64,000 nt of DNA from Cylindrobasidium torrendii FP15055 ss-10 (GCA_000934385.1 KN880433.1:186001-250000), one strand, 5' to 3'; counted from the first letter of the stretch, positions 1 to 13,092 are shown. The notes: generated by a model not told the origin, from the letters alone. Made by a program: numbers and translations.

Positions 1-137
1 CCGGTGAGGCGAAGCAGGAGGCCGCAGGCTGAGGTAGCTTTTGGGTCTAGCACAATGCGTGGCCCCGCAACGCGCTCTTCCACGAGGCGCAAGTAGGCGT
101 TTTACTTTGTATTTGCATGCGAGGAATTTCTTTGTAT

Positions 138-545
138 TTATAATAATTGACTGGCACCACCCATAACGGACATAGCATTCTCATAGACATACGAACGAAC
201 GCGGGCATCCTCAATGGGCATGTTGGGGTTAACCATTTCGCATCGACACGTAAACTGGCCGAAGGCAAGGATATGATGCTGCTGCAGACAGTCGTATCAT
301 TCCCGAGTGAACTTGCTCTCAGTCGTTGGCGTGGTTTCTTGCACATTGCCTCGCGGTAGGTATCGGAAGCCATCGCAGAGCATGCCGTGGTTAACGGGAG
401 GCGCGACGCGGTGATGTCCAAGCAGCGCCTAAGCTAGGACCCTGCGAGCAATCCTACGCCGCGCAGAACAGTGCAGCGGCCATCCGTGGCAGCCATCAGC
501 ACCTCGGCGCCAATCAATTGTGGCCGTAATTCCAATTGGCAGTGA
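138..545 (-). other. possible 3' exons of an unrecognised gene
   Basis: The minus strand holds protein-like blocks that could be joined by splicing and end at a TAA at 138-140. The last block (about 281 down to 138) reads HHILAFGQFTCRCEMVNPNM and closes with MSVMGGASQLL. Blocks upstream contain HGMLCDGFRYLPRGN and LIGAEVLMAATDGRC. The candidate introns between them are short or have weak donors, so the model may be wrong or the gene decayed. I recognise no family. Low confidence; a degenerate gene is as likely as a live one. Confidence 0.3.
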
Positions 546-2257
546 GTGTGTACATAGCCATTCGAATTTCATACATGAGGCAAGCAGTATTGAATTTACT
601 TCCCCATACAGCAATCCACGAACATGATTCACCTTTTAGAGATTCCATAGCCTCGTGTCATACCAAAGACAGATTATCAACACGGGAACTTGCGGAGGTC
701 GGTGGTTTCAGTGCGTGGTGCGTGTTGTAGCGTACTGTGAGAGGGAGAGATCGTATTAGAGTGGCTTTAGCCTGTATGGTGAAGCAAAAGGTTCGCAATC
801 GCCGTCACGCTTGACCGTGGTCATTAGCAAAGTGTGGCAAGCCTCAAGACTTTATTGAGTATATCGATAATTTCGATATACAATTCTCGGTATACTACAT
901 AACATGCAACAAGCCCACCTTTTTTAAGACACGCTGCTGAGTGGTGACCAAGCGCCAGCTTGGGTCCATCATACCGCTAGGAAGCCGCGAGGACAATGGG
1001 AGGCGCTTGATTAGTGATACATGATGGCTCAAAAAGGTAGGGTAACGATAAAAGGCCAGTGTCGTACGAGACTTGCCTGGCGAGCGATGGTACGAGACTT
1101 TAAAAGCGCACGTCCGCCTCGTGGGATCATGGATGCGAGGGGCCCCCTGTATATACCGAGTATTTCTCTTCTTCTACGTGTTTTCCCGTTCTAATCAATG
1201 CGAGACGGAGTTAACTGTCGGCCGGGGTTTCCATGCTACTATACATTTTTGAAAAATGTGGCGAGTTTGGCAACTCTTGATGTAGTTTCGAGGGGACTGC
1301 GCCCTGGGATATGTAGGCACAATCGTCAGTGCACGATCCAAATATGTCTATGGATGACTACAATGACTTTGACCCTCACCGGTGGAGGAAAGCCCATTCT
1401 TGATGCGAGTAAACGAGCCGTTCCGGAACGTTTAATGCATAACCATATCGATGGGCACAATCAACGCATATGAAGCGCTCAACGAAGCTGTGAAAGATAG
1501 CCCAAGGCTATCCGCTGCTGTGGCCGAAATCTCAATAGAGCCGGACTATTGTGCACCGTAGAGTGCTATTGTATGGTCCAATGCTGTCGGTGGTATACGG
1601 TCTCGACCCAGAGACGTTACATATTCCTCAGAAGCTCAAGATGGGTATATTCCCACGCCCTAGTAGATTTCACCGCTGCCCTCAGAAAGCTCCAATGAGC
1701 CGCCATAGCTATGCCTCGAAAAAAGGAAAGAACACTCGAGGTCCACTTTTGAATTTAAGGGCCAGGACTGTCTAAAGCGATGCGCGTACGCATTCCAATG
1801 CTGGGTAGGAGGCGGCTTGAATGCAACTTGAACGTGTGCGTCGTGTGTCCGAACCGACCACCTCGCCGCTTTGGCTCTGCCCATGAACGGAGTGATCTGG
1901 AAGTTGCTCGGGGTCCGATGCGATAAAGAGTGCATAAAACACTCGGAATACCTTTTCGCATCGTTTACTATTGTTTCTGGCTGCTCTTAGATATTTCTAC
2001 ATTTATTGTGATGGCGGTGCCTGCCGCAATAACCACGTTCTCGCGGCTCAGAAGCAGCGATCATTGATCACGTGCCAAGGACCCCGCAGAACTCACGATC
2101 TCTCGCCAAACGTCTTTGGACTTACCCGTGACATAGCCTCTTCGTGCCGGAACTCCGCTCGACTTTTGCCTTGCTGCAAACACCTGGCTCGCAAGTACTT
2201 AAGGACGATGAGCGGACACTACCCTGGAATTTCCAAGCTCTTCCTTGCCATCAGTCA
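546..2257. other. gene-poor stretch
   Basis: No complete gene is visible. Around 1340-1760 on the plus strand there are short protein-like blocks in different frames (for example AYEALNEAVKDSPRLSAAV near 1463-1530 and YGLDPETLHIPQKLKMG near 1577-1640), interrupted by stops. They could be a decayed gene, perhaps F-box-like, but this is a guess. A 9-bp perfect inverted repeat with a 5-nt spacer lies at 859-881. The last few hundred bases should hold the promoter of the gene starting at 2258. Confidence 0.4.
859..881. repeat. short inverted repeat (hairpin)
   Basis: GTATATCGA at 859-867 is the exact reverse complement of TCGATATAC at 873-881, with a 5-nt AT-rich spacer. It sits in a gene-poor region, so its role, if any, is unknown; chance is possible in AT-rich DNA. 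Confidence 0.5.
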
Positions 2258-3506
2258 ATGGCGGGGAAACGGCGTCTCGAGGACCCTGACGAGGACTATG
2301 CCAGGCCAAGGAAAAAACAAGCTCAGGAATCCTCTGGTACTTTCCAACACACTCCCCTGCTCTATCTCACGCTTCATAGTAGGCACTCCTTCCTGTAAAG
2401 CTCCCACGGCCGAGGATTCTGGTACACATACATCCCGCTGGCGTTACACATCCCAAAGTGATGCCCCGTCTGCTACTGGGGCATCTCAGTGTGGCACCGG
2501 CACATTCTTACTTGCTCCTCCCCCTCCAGCACTATCATCGCCAAGCGCCCAAAGAGCTCGTAGAAATTCCGAGTCAACTTCCTTTACTCGAAAGCCAAAA
2601 CCGCGAAGGCGTGATGCAATCCGACGGTCTTCGACGTTACCAACTCCGCCTGCGTTCAACGACACGCATTCGAGTACATCTTCGACAGTACTGTCTCGTC
2701 CTTCTCCGCCATCTTACACCGTGAACGGCTCAGACGCGTATTCGCCAAACGTTGTACTTTCACCGAGGCTTCCCTCACAGGGTGCCGTTCCATACGACTA
2801 TACAGCATACCAAACCCAAGGAGACCCGTCATATTTTGCCGCTGGGACATATCGACAAGCCTATGCCCATCGCCAACAACCTCGTACGTTGCACAAATGT
2901 ATCGCACCTCATTTCTCTGATGGACGAGTAGATACATTTGAAGAGTACACACAGCCGGATTTCGCGTCAATGCCACGCACCTTGAGCTTCCCTACCCACG
3001 AGGGGAGCCAATACGGGGCACCGTACGAGCCTCAGCCTCTCGACATGCCGCCCCCCCTTCCGACAGTCTCAACTCATCAAAATGCTCTGCACCTCAGTTT
3101 CGATGGACTACCCCAGCTGTGGGGAGAACAACCTTACATGCCGACCCACTCTCTCGAGGAATACCCTCTGGACATGTACGCTCAGTATCGTGAGACGACT
3201 TCCCTTGCCCAAGCCGCGGCGCAGATGTCGAGTGGCAATCGTCCTTCACGTATACCGCCTGCCTGGTTTGGCGGTCATAACAGCAGTGGCTATGGACAGC
3301 ACGCCGCCCCGTATCCTGCATCCTCTTGGGATGTCCCTGCTGCTGATGGATATCCTTACGCAGGCGGTACTGCAGTCTACAATGAGAACATGTCGCATGT
3401 GGGATCCATTATGCACGGAGAAAATAACTATGCTGTGAATGCTGAAATGTGTGAGTACCCTGACCTTTTTGAGAGGGATCCGGGGGACGAGGCAGACGCC
3501 CGTTGA
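2258..3506 (+). CDS. disordered, probably nuclear protein
   Basis: Predicted 401 aa from two exons (2258-2336 and 2380-3506; 43-bp intron with a GTACTT donor). The joined length is an exact multiple of three, and the splice switches frame away from a long spurious upstream extension. The start chosen is the first ATG in the exon 1 frame. Residues 1-25 carry two basic patches (GKRRLED and RPRKKQ) that resemble a bipartite nuclear signal. The rest is low-complexity, rich in Pro, Ser, Tyr and Gln, with no catalytic motif. It might be a transcriptional regulator whose DNA-binding domain I cannot see. Function unknown. Confidence 0.6.
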
Positions 3507-3764
3507 AACCAAGCTGAAACGACAGAACAAACGAATTGATGTATTTGTACGCCAATACAAGGTCCTCGTAGATATTGGGACATTACATATGCGAACCGCC
3601 TTTCTTGATCTCTATACTACTGTACAAATTTATGTAACTACTCTTCATCTTCAACAACTCGGACTGAAAGCTTCCCCAAATCGAACTCAATGCCTCGGAC
3701 ATAAATGTGATGGCAAACAACCGCATACAATACCGACTCTTTCCGCGACCATCATATTGACAAC

Positions 3765-4159
3765 ATGCCTCTTCCTTGGGAAGCGACGCTTCCGTTCGGT
3801 GCGACATGGCGTGCTGGTGTCTCCGCCTCTGTTGAATAATCTTAACAGTTCTCGTGACGGTCATGTTCGGGGTGACCGGAACACTCTACAACACGTCTCT
3901 GCGGGCCAAGAATGACTGGAAGGTATGTTCGTACTCTCCCCGGGCAAGGGCCAGCTCTCATCATTGCAGCCGCCTCGCTACAATAAGGATAACTGGGACG
4001 ATATGATGATGAGGAGAGATAAGCTGCTAACAGGTCATGCCCGCGTTCAAACGGTGCGTTCTCCTTCCGTCACTCCGGAATCTTTTCGCTAAACCCCAAT
4101 AGGATGACCCCATACGGCCACCTACTTCTGAGATTGTAAAGCGTTGGAACCTGTCGTAG
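3765..4159 (+). CDS. NDUFA1: NADH:ubiquinone oxidoreductase subunit NDUFA1 (MWFE)
   Basis: Four exons (3765-3798, 3849-3922, 3970-4053, 4103-4159) give an 82-aa protein in an uninterrupted frame. The N-terminus starts MPLPWEATLPFVLVTVMFG, a single membrane helix. It is followed by a basic region with KPPRYNKDNWDDMMMRRDKL and the LTGHARVQTD segment, which matches the fungal MWFE layout (short N-tail, one transmembrane helix, conserved W-D-x-x-M-x-x-R-D-x-x-L-T-G). The family is an accessory subunit of the membrane arm of mitochondrial complex I. Introns are 47-50 bp. It is one of three complex I genes in the window. Confidence 0.85.
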
Positions 4160-4799
4160 TGCAGCCAGCCGATAATACATTGCCACCGTTCTATCATATC
4201 TGTTGGAGAACCACGGACTTTTGCTCGAGAAGCCTCACCACCCGGGTCAACCCCATCCCACGGCGAGGACGACTGTCACACCCTATCTCCAATTGCCATT
4301 GGACAGGCAATGTCCCACGAACCTTGACCCGCAATAACGCAGAAATGGACCCAGAATGTGCTCAACGGTTTTAAAGTGGATTCCTCAGCTTTTATTGAGC
4401 CCTCTCTCACACGGTACCCGCTCTATGTGCGTACTGAACGTCACAAGTTCTCGTCAAGCGACCTGGTGGTCATTGCACGTAGCCGGGCGCGGCACCCTCG
4501 GACAAGTTTTTCACCCTACCCCATGCCTTCTTTATCGTAATGAGCGCAGTTGATGTTGGCCACCTGCGCATTGACAGTGTCACAGGAAGATAGGCTTGAC
4601 CTAATCTCAATACCTTGTCAATGGTCTGTTGTTCTTAGAAGCGTTTATCATCAAGCAGGGTGTTCATTTCGCCCAAAGATATCCAGCATTTGTCTTCTTC
4701 ATCCCCAGCAGAGCTTGTTTCTTATCTCATACGGGGAGCCTCGGATTCCGCACCCAGACCATAAGTACTGAGAATTCGAACTAAGGAATCATTATCGGC
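4160..4799. other. intergenic, no confident gene
   Basis: Contains only short open frames, such as one ending at 4540 with RTERHKFSSSDLVVIARSR. None has recognisable domains or a convincing splice partner. It should include the NDUFA1 3' end and the promoter of the oxygenase. Confidence 0.5.
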
Positions 4800-6497
4800 A
4801 TGTTGTCCTACCTCAGCCACCTCTACCAATTTCTCTACCAAATTGTTTTCGGGTGGTCTGCCCCAGACCCTCCGCTTTATATTTTCCCTGATGCATCGAA
4901 ACTTGACTGTGCGTTGTAAATACTGTTGTCGGAATGGTGTTGCTGACTCCATCAAGTGGAATATGCCGACCTTGCAATTGTCGACTTATCGAAAATTGAA
5001 ACGGAAAGTGGTCGCGCCGAGCTCACTGAGCAAGTCCGTCGAGCTATGCGCGAGGTCGGGTATGTAACCCCACGCGCAGACCTCTGATACCTGAGCTCAA
5101 TATTGTTGTCAAGATTTTTCTACGTCGTCAATCATGGTTATACAGCAGAGCAAGTGCGCCATTCCGTTACTCAGTGCGCGGCCAACCTCTGACACCAAGC
5201 CAGACTCGCCGAATTTTCTCTCTCGCTAACATGACCTTCGACGGAGTCAGCGACGCCGATAAGAAACGCCTGCAAAGTCCCGCACCAGACGTTTATCAAG
5301 GCTACAAGCCGCGCCAGACGTGGGTCAGTGGAATCCCCCAGATCTGTTGGAGGCAGATGACTGAAACCATGGGCAGATAATCAAGGACGGTGTCAAGGAT
5401 CAAATCGAGCACTACAACAGTACGGTCGTCGTTCCTCGTAGAGGTCGTGGGACTTACTCTCCTCCACAGTTAATAAGCAAGTGCGAAACCAGGAGCACCC
5501 TCCGGCTCTTCAGCCTTACATCAAAGAGCTTGAGCATTTCACTGAGCATAACCATCTCAAGATTGTGCACCCCATCCTTCGGTCGGCTGACATACTCTCT
5601 CAATTGGAACGTCAAACTGAACCTCGATTGTAGTCTCCTTGCGCGGGGAATTGGCCTGCCGGAGGAAGCGCTGGTCAAGCAGCACCAATGGAAGGCGCCC
5701 GGTGAATCATCTGGTCAGCCCTTCTTTGCAATCTGTTGTTGTGCGTCCGCCGCTTACCGACTCCTGTAGCACGTTTCATGAAATAGTGAGCCCGCTTCCC
5801 GCTGTTGCTCGTTCTCGAATAACTCTTCAGTTACAACAGGAGTCAGGAAGAAGAGGCGAAGACCAAATCAGTATGGCTCAAAGGACATCATGGTATGCGT
5901 GTCCGTTTGTTTGTCTTCTACTGGTGGTTCTGAATCGTTTCGCAAGATATTGGCTGTATCACTATTCTGTGGTCCCAGCCAGTCGGTGGACTACAAATCC
6001 TTTCCCCGGATGGTAAGTGGAGGTGGGTGAAGCACCTCGACAATGCGCTGGTGCGTTCTATCTGTTACCCTTTATCTATCCACCGATAACACTATTTAGG
6101 TCGTGAATGCTGGTGATGGTATCGACTTCCTCTGCGGTGGATACTATTCGCCTACTCGCCACCGTGTGATCCAACCACCCGCCGACCAAGTGGGAATTGA
6201 CCGTGTCGGTGGTACGAACAAAATCCTTCGGTTTCGCCCAGATGCTTACAGTGTATCCCAGTCTTTTACTTCTCATATGCCGACGATGATGTCGAGCTGC
6301 GTCCTCACACGGAGAGCCCTGTCCTTCAGGATGTCGGCATCAAGGAACTCGTTGAGCCCGGAAAGCCTTACCCCACGATGAAGGAATGGAGGAAAGCAAG
6401 GGTGAGTTCCTATGGCGCGAAGGAACTGGCTGAAGGTAAGCGGAAGGGTGTCGAGGAGGAGGTAGTATGTGGGGTTGTTGTTCCTCACTACAATTAG
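4800..6497 (+). CDS. 2-oxoglutarate/Fe(II)-dependent dioxygenase (isopenicillin N synthase-like)
   Basis: About eleven exons with roughly 45-60-bp introns restore one frame. The N-terminal DIOX_N region reads EYADLAIVDLS, then GFFYVVNHGYT. The catalytic half has the iron ligands H-x-D in KGHHDIGCITILW and the distal His plus 2OG-binding Arg in SPTRHRVIQPP, with VGGLQIL between them. All key residues are present, so the gene is probably active. The family oxidises small molecules using O2 and 2-oxoglutarate; the substrate cannot be told from sequence. The ATG at 4800 is the only plausible start upstream of the first clear splice; the first 25 residues are uncertain. Confidence 0.85.
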
Positions 6498-6911
6498 TCT
6501 GTAAATTCAAAGTTCACCATTGTACTATACCGTGGCTGCATGTATGTAACAACTGTTCGAATAGCTATAACTTGTCCCATATTCGACTCTTTTCGATAAC
6601 ATCGGTGTGAACTTCCAAATTAAATAAATTTCCACGGACAGGTTTAGAGACCACAGTGTGTTTCTGAGTTCATGCACCGGAATTCGGAACCGATCGCCGA
6701 ACCTCCAAATCCTGGGTGATCGCGTTGGATATGGGTTGGCACCGCTCTGCATTGTTCTCCAGCAGTATCGCGCACTGGAGTGCGTGCAGCGCCGAAGAGT
6801 ACAAGGCTGCCTACTGATCTTCATCGATAAACTAAACAGGCCTTTTTCTTTTTACTCCCTGCCTGATAGACGCCGTGATATCACTCTCGCCTTTTGGCAT
6901 CGACACTGACT
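6498..6911. promoter_or_regulatory. intergenic region upstream of Dicer
   Basis: A 414-bp gap between the oxygenase stop and the Dicer ATG. No coding signal or recognised element was seen; it presumably contains the Dicer promoter and 5' leader. Confidence 0.4.
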
Positions 6912-9900
6912 ATGGTCGGCCACCGACCGCCCCCTCCAAGGCTGGAGGAAATGACGCAGATGCCGGCGACAAGAAGCTACCAGCAGGAAATGCTCGACGA
7001 CAGTCTGCAACGCAATATCATCATTGCGATGGACACTGGCTCTGGCAAGACCCACATCGCGGTGCTGCGACTTAGACATGAAGTCGAGCGCGAATTGACA
7101 AAGGTAATATATGCGTTCTTTTCAGCACCTTGCTGACGACCAGCAGGTTTCATGGTTCTTAGCGCCAACTGTAGCTCTCTGCGAACAACAATACGGTGTC
7201 ATAAAGTCATCCATTCCTGTTTCTGTCGGCATGATCTCAGGCGCGCTAGAACCAGATCAGTGGAAAGATGCGCGACTATGGCAGTCCGTACTGCAGACTC
7301 ACAGAGTCGTAGTGTCAACACCCCAAGTCCTCTTAGATGCGATGCGACACAGTTATGTCGGAATGGGCAGGGACATTAGTCTCATCGTCTTTGACGAAGC
7401 TCACCACGCTGTCGACAAGGCACCCTACAACACTATCATGAAAGAGTTTTACTTTCGCCTATCCCCTCGCATCAATGCCGACGTTGTAGATCCAAGTCTT
7501 CTGCGTCCCCACATCATGGGTCTGACCGCCAGTCCTGTTTACGGCGGTGACATAGCAAAGTCCTTGCGGTGTGTATTTGAGTAGTAACTCTTCATGGACA
7601 ATGTCCTCATCGCTCTTAGAATCATCGAAGGCAATCTGGACTGCACCATCCGGACGCCGTATCTCAATCGTGAAGAACTGAAGAAGCACGTCCATCGTCC
7701 GACCTTCAAGTATGCCATCTATCATGCTCCTCCAAGAGACACACCAGATGCCCCATTCTCTAGCAATCTCGCGTCCCTGCACAACGTCTTGGAAAATTTA
7801 TCAGTCGACGACGACCCTTGGGTCAAGGAGACCCGTCTTAAACTTGGACGCATGAAACCACAGTCTTCCGAGTATGTGCGTCTTGACCAGAGAATATCCA
7901 AGGTCGTACGGAACAAGGACACCTTCACTCTGCGAGGGTTACGCGACTTCGAACAAGCCGCAGAGGCTGTCTTGTACGAGCTTGGGGCATGGTCGGCAGA
8001 CTGGTACATCGTAACAGTACTCGATCAAGCCAAAGACGCCTGCAAGTCCATGGGATCGATGCCATCATGGCACAAGAAGGAGAAGCAGCACCTTTTGACC
8101 ATACTCAACGCTATCCCCGCAACCCCAATTTCCTACCATGAGGACGACATTGCCGATGACATTTCCAACAAAGTTGTGGCTCTCATCCAGGCCCTAGTGA
8201 ACGAGAAAGAAGACGCGGAGGAAAATAATGAGACCTTTAGTGGCCTTGTCTTTGTTCAGAGGCGCGATGTCGTTCTCTCCCTCGCAGAGTTGCTCGCGAA
8301 CCATCCTGTGACAAAGCATACATTCAACGTTGGTACTCTTCTGGGTACCTCCCAGAGCGGCAAGCGTCATTCTTTCCTGGATATCACACGCAAACTCCTC
8401 CGACAGCCCAACGAGACCACCCTCTCTGATTTTCGTTGCGGGGACAAGAATCTCATCGTGGCCACGTCGGTAGCCGAGGAAGGAATCGATGTTCAGGCGT
8501 GCGGATGTGTAATTCGCTGGGACCCCCCTCCGAATATGGTGTCTTGGCTGCAGAGTCGTGGTCGTGCTCGGAAGAAACGGAGCACCTTTACAGTTATGGT
8601 ACAAAATGGCAGCACTACTGAAGAGGATGTCGGGAAGTGGGAGCAGATGGCAAATCAAGTGGCCGATCTTGCTAACCAGATAGACCGTGTAGGCGAGACG
8701 AACGAGCCCGACGTGGAAGAAGAAGACTTGGAATATCGTGAACCTAGTACTGGGTACGTGATGGTCACAGCTCCTCGGTGTTTCGCACTGACACGAACGC
8801 AGCGCTCTTCTAACCTTGGATTCTGCTATGCCTCATCTCGCCCATTTCGTTGCTGTACATCCAAACTCGAGCCTCAACCCGGACTTCAAGCCTCTATACG
8901 ACCTTGATCCACCTGAATTCCCCGATGGATGGCACTCCTTTGATCCTCGTCACCCAGTCCAGCCATCTGAAGGACCTTGGAAAGCAACAGTCACCCTGCC
9001 CAAATTCCTGCACGCTGAAAATCGTACATTTACGACTGAAATAGCGTACCCACGCAAGATATACGCCATGCGTCGGGTAGCATTTGACGCATACAAGAAA
9101 CTACGAGAGCTGGAGTTGCTGGACGACCACCTCCTTCCCCTCTTCTTTGTATCAGCAGATGTCGAAAAGCTCATGTCAGATGTGCAGCAGCGCGTCGGGT
9201 TGGTCAAAGTGGCACCACAAGTCAATCCGTGGGTGCCATATTCAGCAATGGATGCCTGGTATCGTTACGAATTGCATATCGACAACCTTCCTCCTTTGTT
9301 CATGTTCCTTCGCAGCTCGGTTCCCCGCGCGTGGCTGGAAGATGGGGGACCGCCAGTGCTTCACGTCCCCCTCGAGGGTGATGTTCATATACGCATTCTC
9401 GAAGCGGGCCGGACTCCTGTTCACGATGAACAAATTACCGCCGCCAAAATCTATACACGTCAACTGTTTTGGCATTTGCATGGACCTCGTATGAAGTGGG
9501 AAGAACTCGACTTCGCCTATCTTTTCCTTGCCACCCAGGAAGAGCCGGTGTGGGATGACAGGAGGAGATGGCTTGATCAAGAGCAGCGAAGCGAGGGAAG
9601 GCCTGCTACTTGGCATTGCTTCGACGCAAACGCGCGGAAATTCGAGAATGCCTTCGGACATCCAGATGACATCGTTATGGTAAAGACGGGCTTTGCGTCG
9701 AGCAAAGGATACCGATTTGTCTCGTGGCGGTACGAGCCACTGAACGAGGAGGAGACCGAAGCAACGATAGAACGACATTGCAAATTCAAAGACTTCGAGG
9801 GCATAACCTACCCACTCATAGTAGCTGAAGTGTTACCTTCCCGCACAAACCTACTCCTTCCGCTACCGCCCCCGTCGGCATCGCCTCCTGCGCCTCCACG

Positions 9901-11659
9901 GCGGTTTTTCATGCTTCCAGAATTTGCCAGCGTCTCACTCATTTCCGCAAACGAAGCCCACTATTTGTACTACATCCCATCCATCGTCCGCGCACTCGGG
10001 ATAGCGTTGACAACAGAATCCCTTCGGCACACTCTATTCATCAACACTCCACTGTTCGACATCTCGTCCAACCTGCTGGCAACTGCTATGACTGCATCCA
10101 TGGCTCAGGAGCCTACAAGCTATGAACGACTCGAGACACTGGGAGACTGTGCCCTCAAGTATCTTGCGACGATACAGCTCCTTGGAGAGTATCCGCTGTG
10201 GCATGAAGGGTATCTCTCAAGGCGGAAAGACCATGCGGTATCGAATGCGAGGTTAGCCGACGAGAACATGAGTCGCAAACTGTACCAGTGGATTATCAGA
10301 GGTGCATGATGAAGAACTATGTCAATTGGGAAGGCTGACTGTTTTTCAGACCGTTTTATTGGGAAAAAATGGGTCCCTGCTTACCAAGATGTCCCAGCGT
10401 TGCCCAGCGCGAGTCCAACGCCAACTCCGGATGGTGTTGAACAGGGACCGCCACCGACACCACCAACGCAAGCGGAGCAAAAGGCGCGCAGGAAGAAAAA
10501 GGTAGCAGGAGAGCTGTCTACTAAGAGTAAGCATATTTTCTTCCTTCCGTCGACGCGAGGATCTTAAGGTTTCCTAGTCCTCGCCGACGTTATCGAATCT
10601 ACTATGGGTGCTGCCTTCATACATGGCGGTATGGATTTAGCCTACGAGTGTGCCAAGTTCTACGACATGGAAATCAAGTGGGCACCAGTACCAGAGCGCT
10701 TGAACCAGATGCTTGCACGGGTCATAACTACAGAAGACAACCTACAAGACACGTTCCCCCAGACAACTATCCAGGCTGTCGAGTCGATGCTTGGTTACGT
10801 CTTTACGCACAAGCTCCTACTCCTCGAGGCGCTTTCACACGGCAGCCTACAACAAGACTACGGAACAGTCTCCTACGAACGGATGGAACTACTCGGTGAC
10901 GCCGTCCTCGACATGATCGTCACCAACCACCTCTTCCATGCGCCGGGAAAGAACTACTCTCCTGGCCACCTACATATCCGGAAGTCCGCAGCCGTCAATG
11001 GGCATTTCCTGGCATACCTCTGCCTGCGCACCCGCGCCAGTGTTGCGTCGTACATGCCCGCTCCTGTTCTCAATCCAGACTCAGACAGGATCGATGGTGT
11101 GCAGATTCAGACAGAAACCAACGAGGTCCACCTCTTCAACTGCCTTCTGCACTCCAACTCGCATGTTCTTGACCAGCAACAAATGTCTTTCGCCTTTTTC
11201 AAGAAACTCGACGCCGAGATTAACGACGCGCTCACGAACAGCAAGTTCTACCCATGGGCGGCCTTGACTAAACTCCAAGCTCCAAAGTTCCTCAGCGACA
11301 TGGTGGAGAGCATCATTGGTGCCGTATTCCTCGACTCCGGTGGGGACCTCGACACTGTGCGGTCTGTCATTACCAGACTGGGCGTCACTCAGCTATTGGA
11401 TCGTATCATCAACGACGACTTTGATGTTCTCCATCCAGTATCGCGTCTGTCTGTTTGGGCTTCAAAGAATCAGAAGAAGGTGGAATATGAATACGTGAAG
11501 GAGAAGGGGAACATCACCTGCATTGTCTCGCTAAGTGGTGAGGAGCTGGTGGAGGCGCGGGTGACTGATATTTATCGCGGGAAGGTTACAGAAACGGAGG
11601 TGCGATTCCAGGCAGCAGAGGCTGCTATTAAGGCCCTCGATGTTCAATACACAGCCTAG
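6912..11659 (+). CDS. DCL: Dicer-like ribonuclease III
   Basis: Six exons (6912-7103, 7147-7568, 7620-8753, 8803-10301, 10350-10526, 10578-11659) sum to 1,501 aa in frame. Order: DExD/H helicase with AMDTGSGKT (residues about 39-47) and FDEAHH (about 146-151); helicase C with [10 protein letters not shown] and QSRGRARKK (about 485-522); Dicer dimerisation domain (about 585-680); RNase IIIa with [14 protein letters not shown] (about 1022-1035) and [12 protein letters not shown]; RNase IIIb with [14 protein letters not shown] (about 1241) and [13 protein letters not shown]; and a C-terminal dsRNA-binding fold. The acidic residues of both RNase III centres are present, so it should be catalytically competent. 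No clear PAZ domain is seen between about 700 and 950, as in many fungal Dicers. It cuts dsRNA to small RNAs. Its stop lies 44 bp from the stop of the convergent ligase gene. Confidence 0.97.
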
Positions 11660-11703
11660 ATTGTGGAACAAGTGTATATCAATTAGCAATTCATCGTGTA
11701 CTT

Positions 11704-13092
11704 TTAATGCCTCATTTCGTCTATTATCCATTTCCGGACCTCCTGTGCGTCATCCTGAAGGGTGGAATTGAAGGTTTTGTTCTCAGCGTCGCCGTACCGT
11801 ACACCTTCAAATGACTTTCCAAGGTCTTCGAATCCTTTGATATTGCAGGAAAGGATCACACCGTATTTTGCGTGTATCTCGGCGTCCTATGAGTACGAGA
11901 TGGTCAGTATCCATATCCAGAGGAAGAACCTTTTGGTCTCACCACTACTCCCCAAGGGAATTCTTGTTGAATAGTGTACGTGAATTCCGGGGTCTGACCG
12001 TACGCCCAGTTCCAACTCTGCGGCACGGAATGAGTAAATGACCTCGAGTTCACCAGCTCGTTGTTACCTTCATTTCATTCATTCCCTTCCGAATATCCTC
12101 GTTGTCGTCTTTCTCTGACACATATCGCACTGGACTAGCCTGTTGCGGTTTATGAGACGGAGACGGGGGATGTTGCAAAATTAGGGAGTCGTACGTCCGA
12201 GTATTCATCACGAAACACTGCTATCATCGAGTCACAGAAAGCGTCGTGTGTGGTTGCGATGTTGTGGCGTTGTAAATTGCACACTGGTGAGCGAACAGAC
12301 GCGACACCGCGCGTCTTCATCGTGGGCTATTTGTCGAGGTCATTGTGAGGTGCGTCAGAAACGACGAAGTGAGCCCCTACCTTGTTTGTGCGAAGGAGAT
12401 CTCCGAGAGTGTTGAGGTCCGTGGATATGAGCATGGTGCCATGGTGGTAGGCGCGCTTATTCACGATCTTGTAGGCAGAGCCTGAGACGTGCACATACTG
12501 TTAGGTAGAGTTTCAGAAAGATAGAGTAGACTGATCTTATCCCCGTGCACGGTCACGTCGTTTCTGTCATTCAATGCTGCGTCAATACCTAAAGCCCGTA
12601 CGGCTGACAATACACTTTGTCCAGTCGAACCACGGTCGAATGCAGTTCGTGCAAGATGGATAGAGAAATTGGTGTTGCCGAGGTCCTAAGAGAGAGTCAT
12701 TCGGTGAAGCAAGCACTTTTCAGAACAATGTACATGATACACAGTTCCTCCACCGCTGCGTCGTCGAATGAATGGAATACCTCGCCGATGAAGAGACGGA
12801 AGGTTGACCTCTTTCCAAGGATTCTGATTCCTGCCTATTACAACGCAAGGTTGGTCTCGATAGAGGAACAAAAGAGGCGAATCTGTTTCTTTGTGTCGGA
12901 AGAGCCTGAGTTGATTAGAAATACGTCGACAAGTATAATGCACGACGCGACTTGCCAGTCTTCGAAGGATAAATTGAAGTAAGGGTTGGAGGACTGGGAC
13001 ACGTAAATCGACCCCGTGGCAGACGTGGAGAGGTATCTGTATGTTGGGCTGACTGTCCTCCGAGCAGTACGAAGAAGGCTTATAAGTGTCAT
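11704..13092 (-). CDS. AIM22: mitochondrial lipoate-protein ligase
   Basis: A multi-exon gene on the minus strand. The N-terminus ([20 protein letters not shown]) is basic and hydroxylated like a mitochondrial presequence. The LplA/BPL fold follows: [12 protein letters not shown], then the lipoate/ATP loop [19 protein letters not shown], then [22 protein letters not shown], and a C-terminal domain with [12 protein letters not shown]. These are hallmark motifs of lipoyl transfer to the E2 and H proteins of mitochondrial dehydrogenases. The ATG at 13092 is chosen because it gives the presequence. Lipoyl transferase (LipT1-like) versus true ligase cannot be settled by eye. Confidence 0.9.

Noticed and set aside
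1971..2379. Long upstream extension of the plus-strand frame ending at 3506
   Set aside because: A splice from the frame starting at 2258 joins with exact frame and gives a natural Lys/Arg-rich start; the extension has atypical composition.
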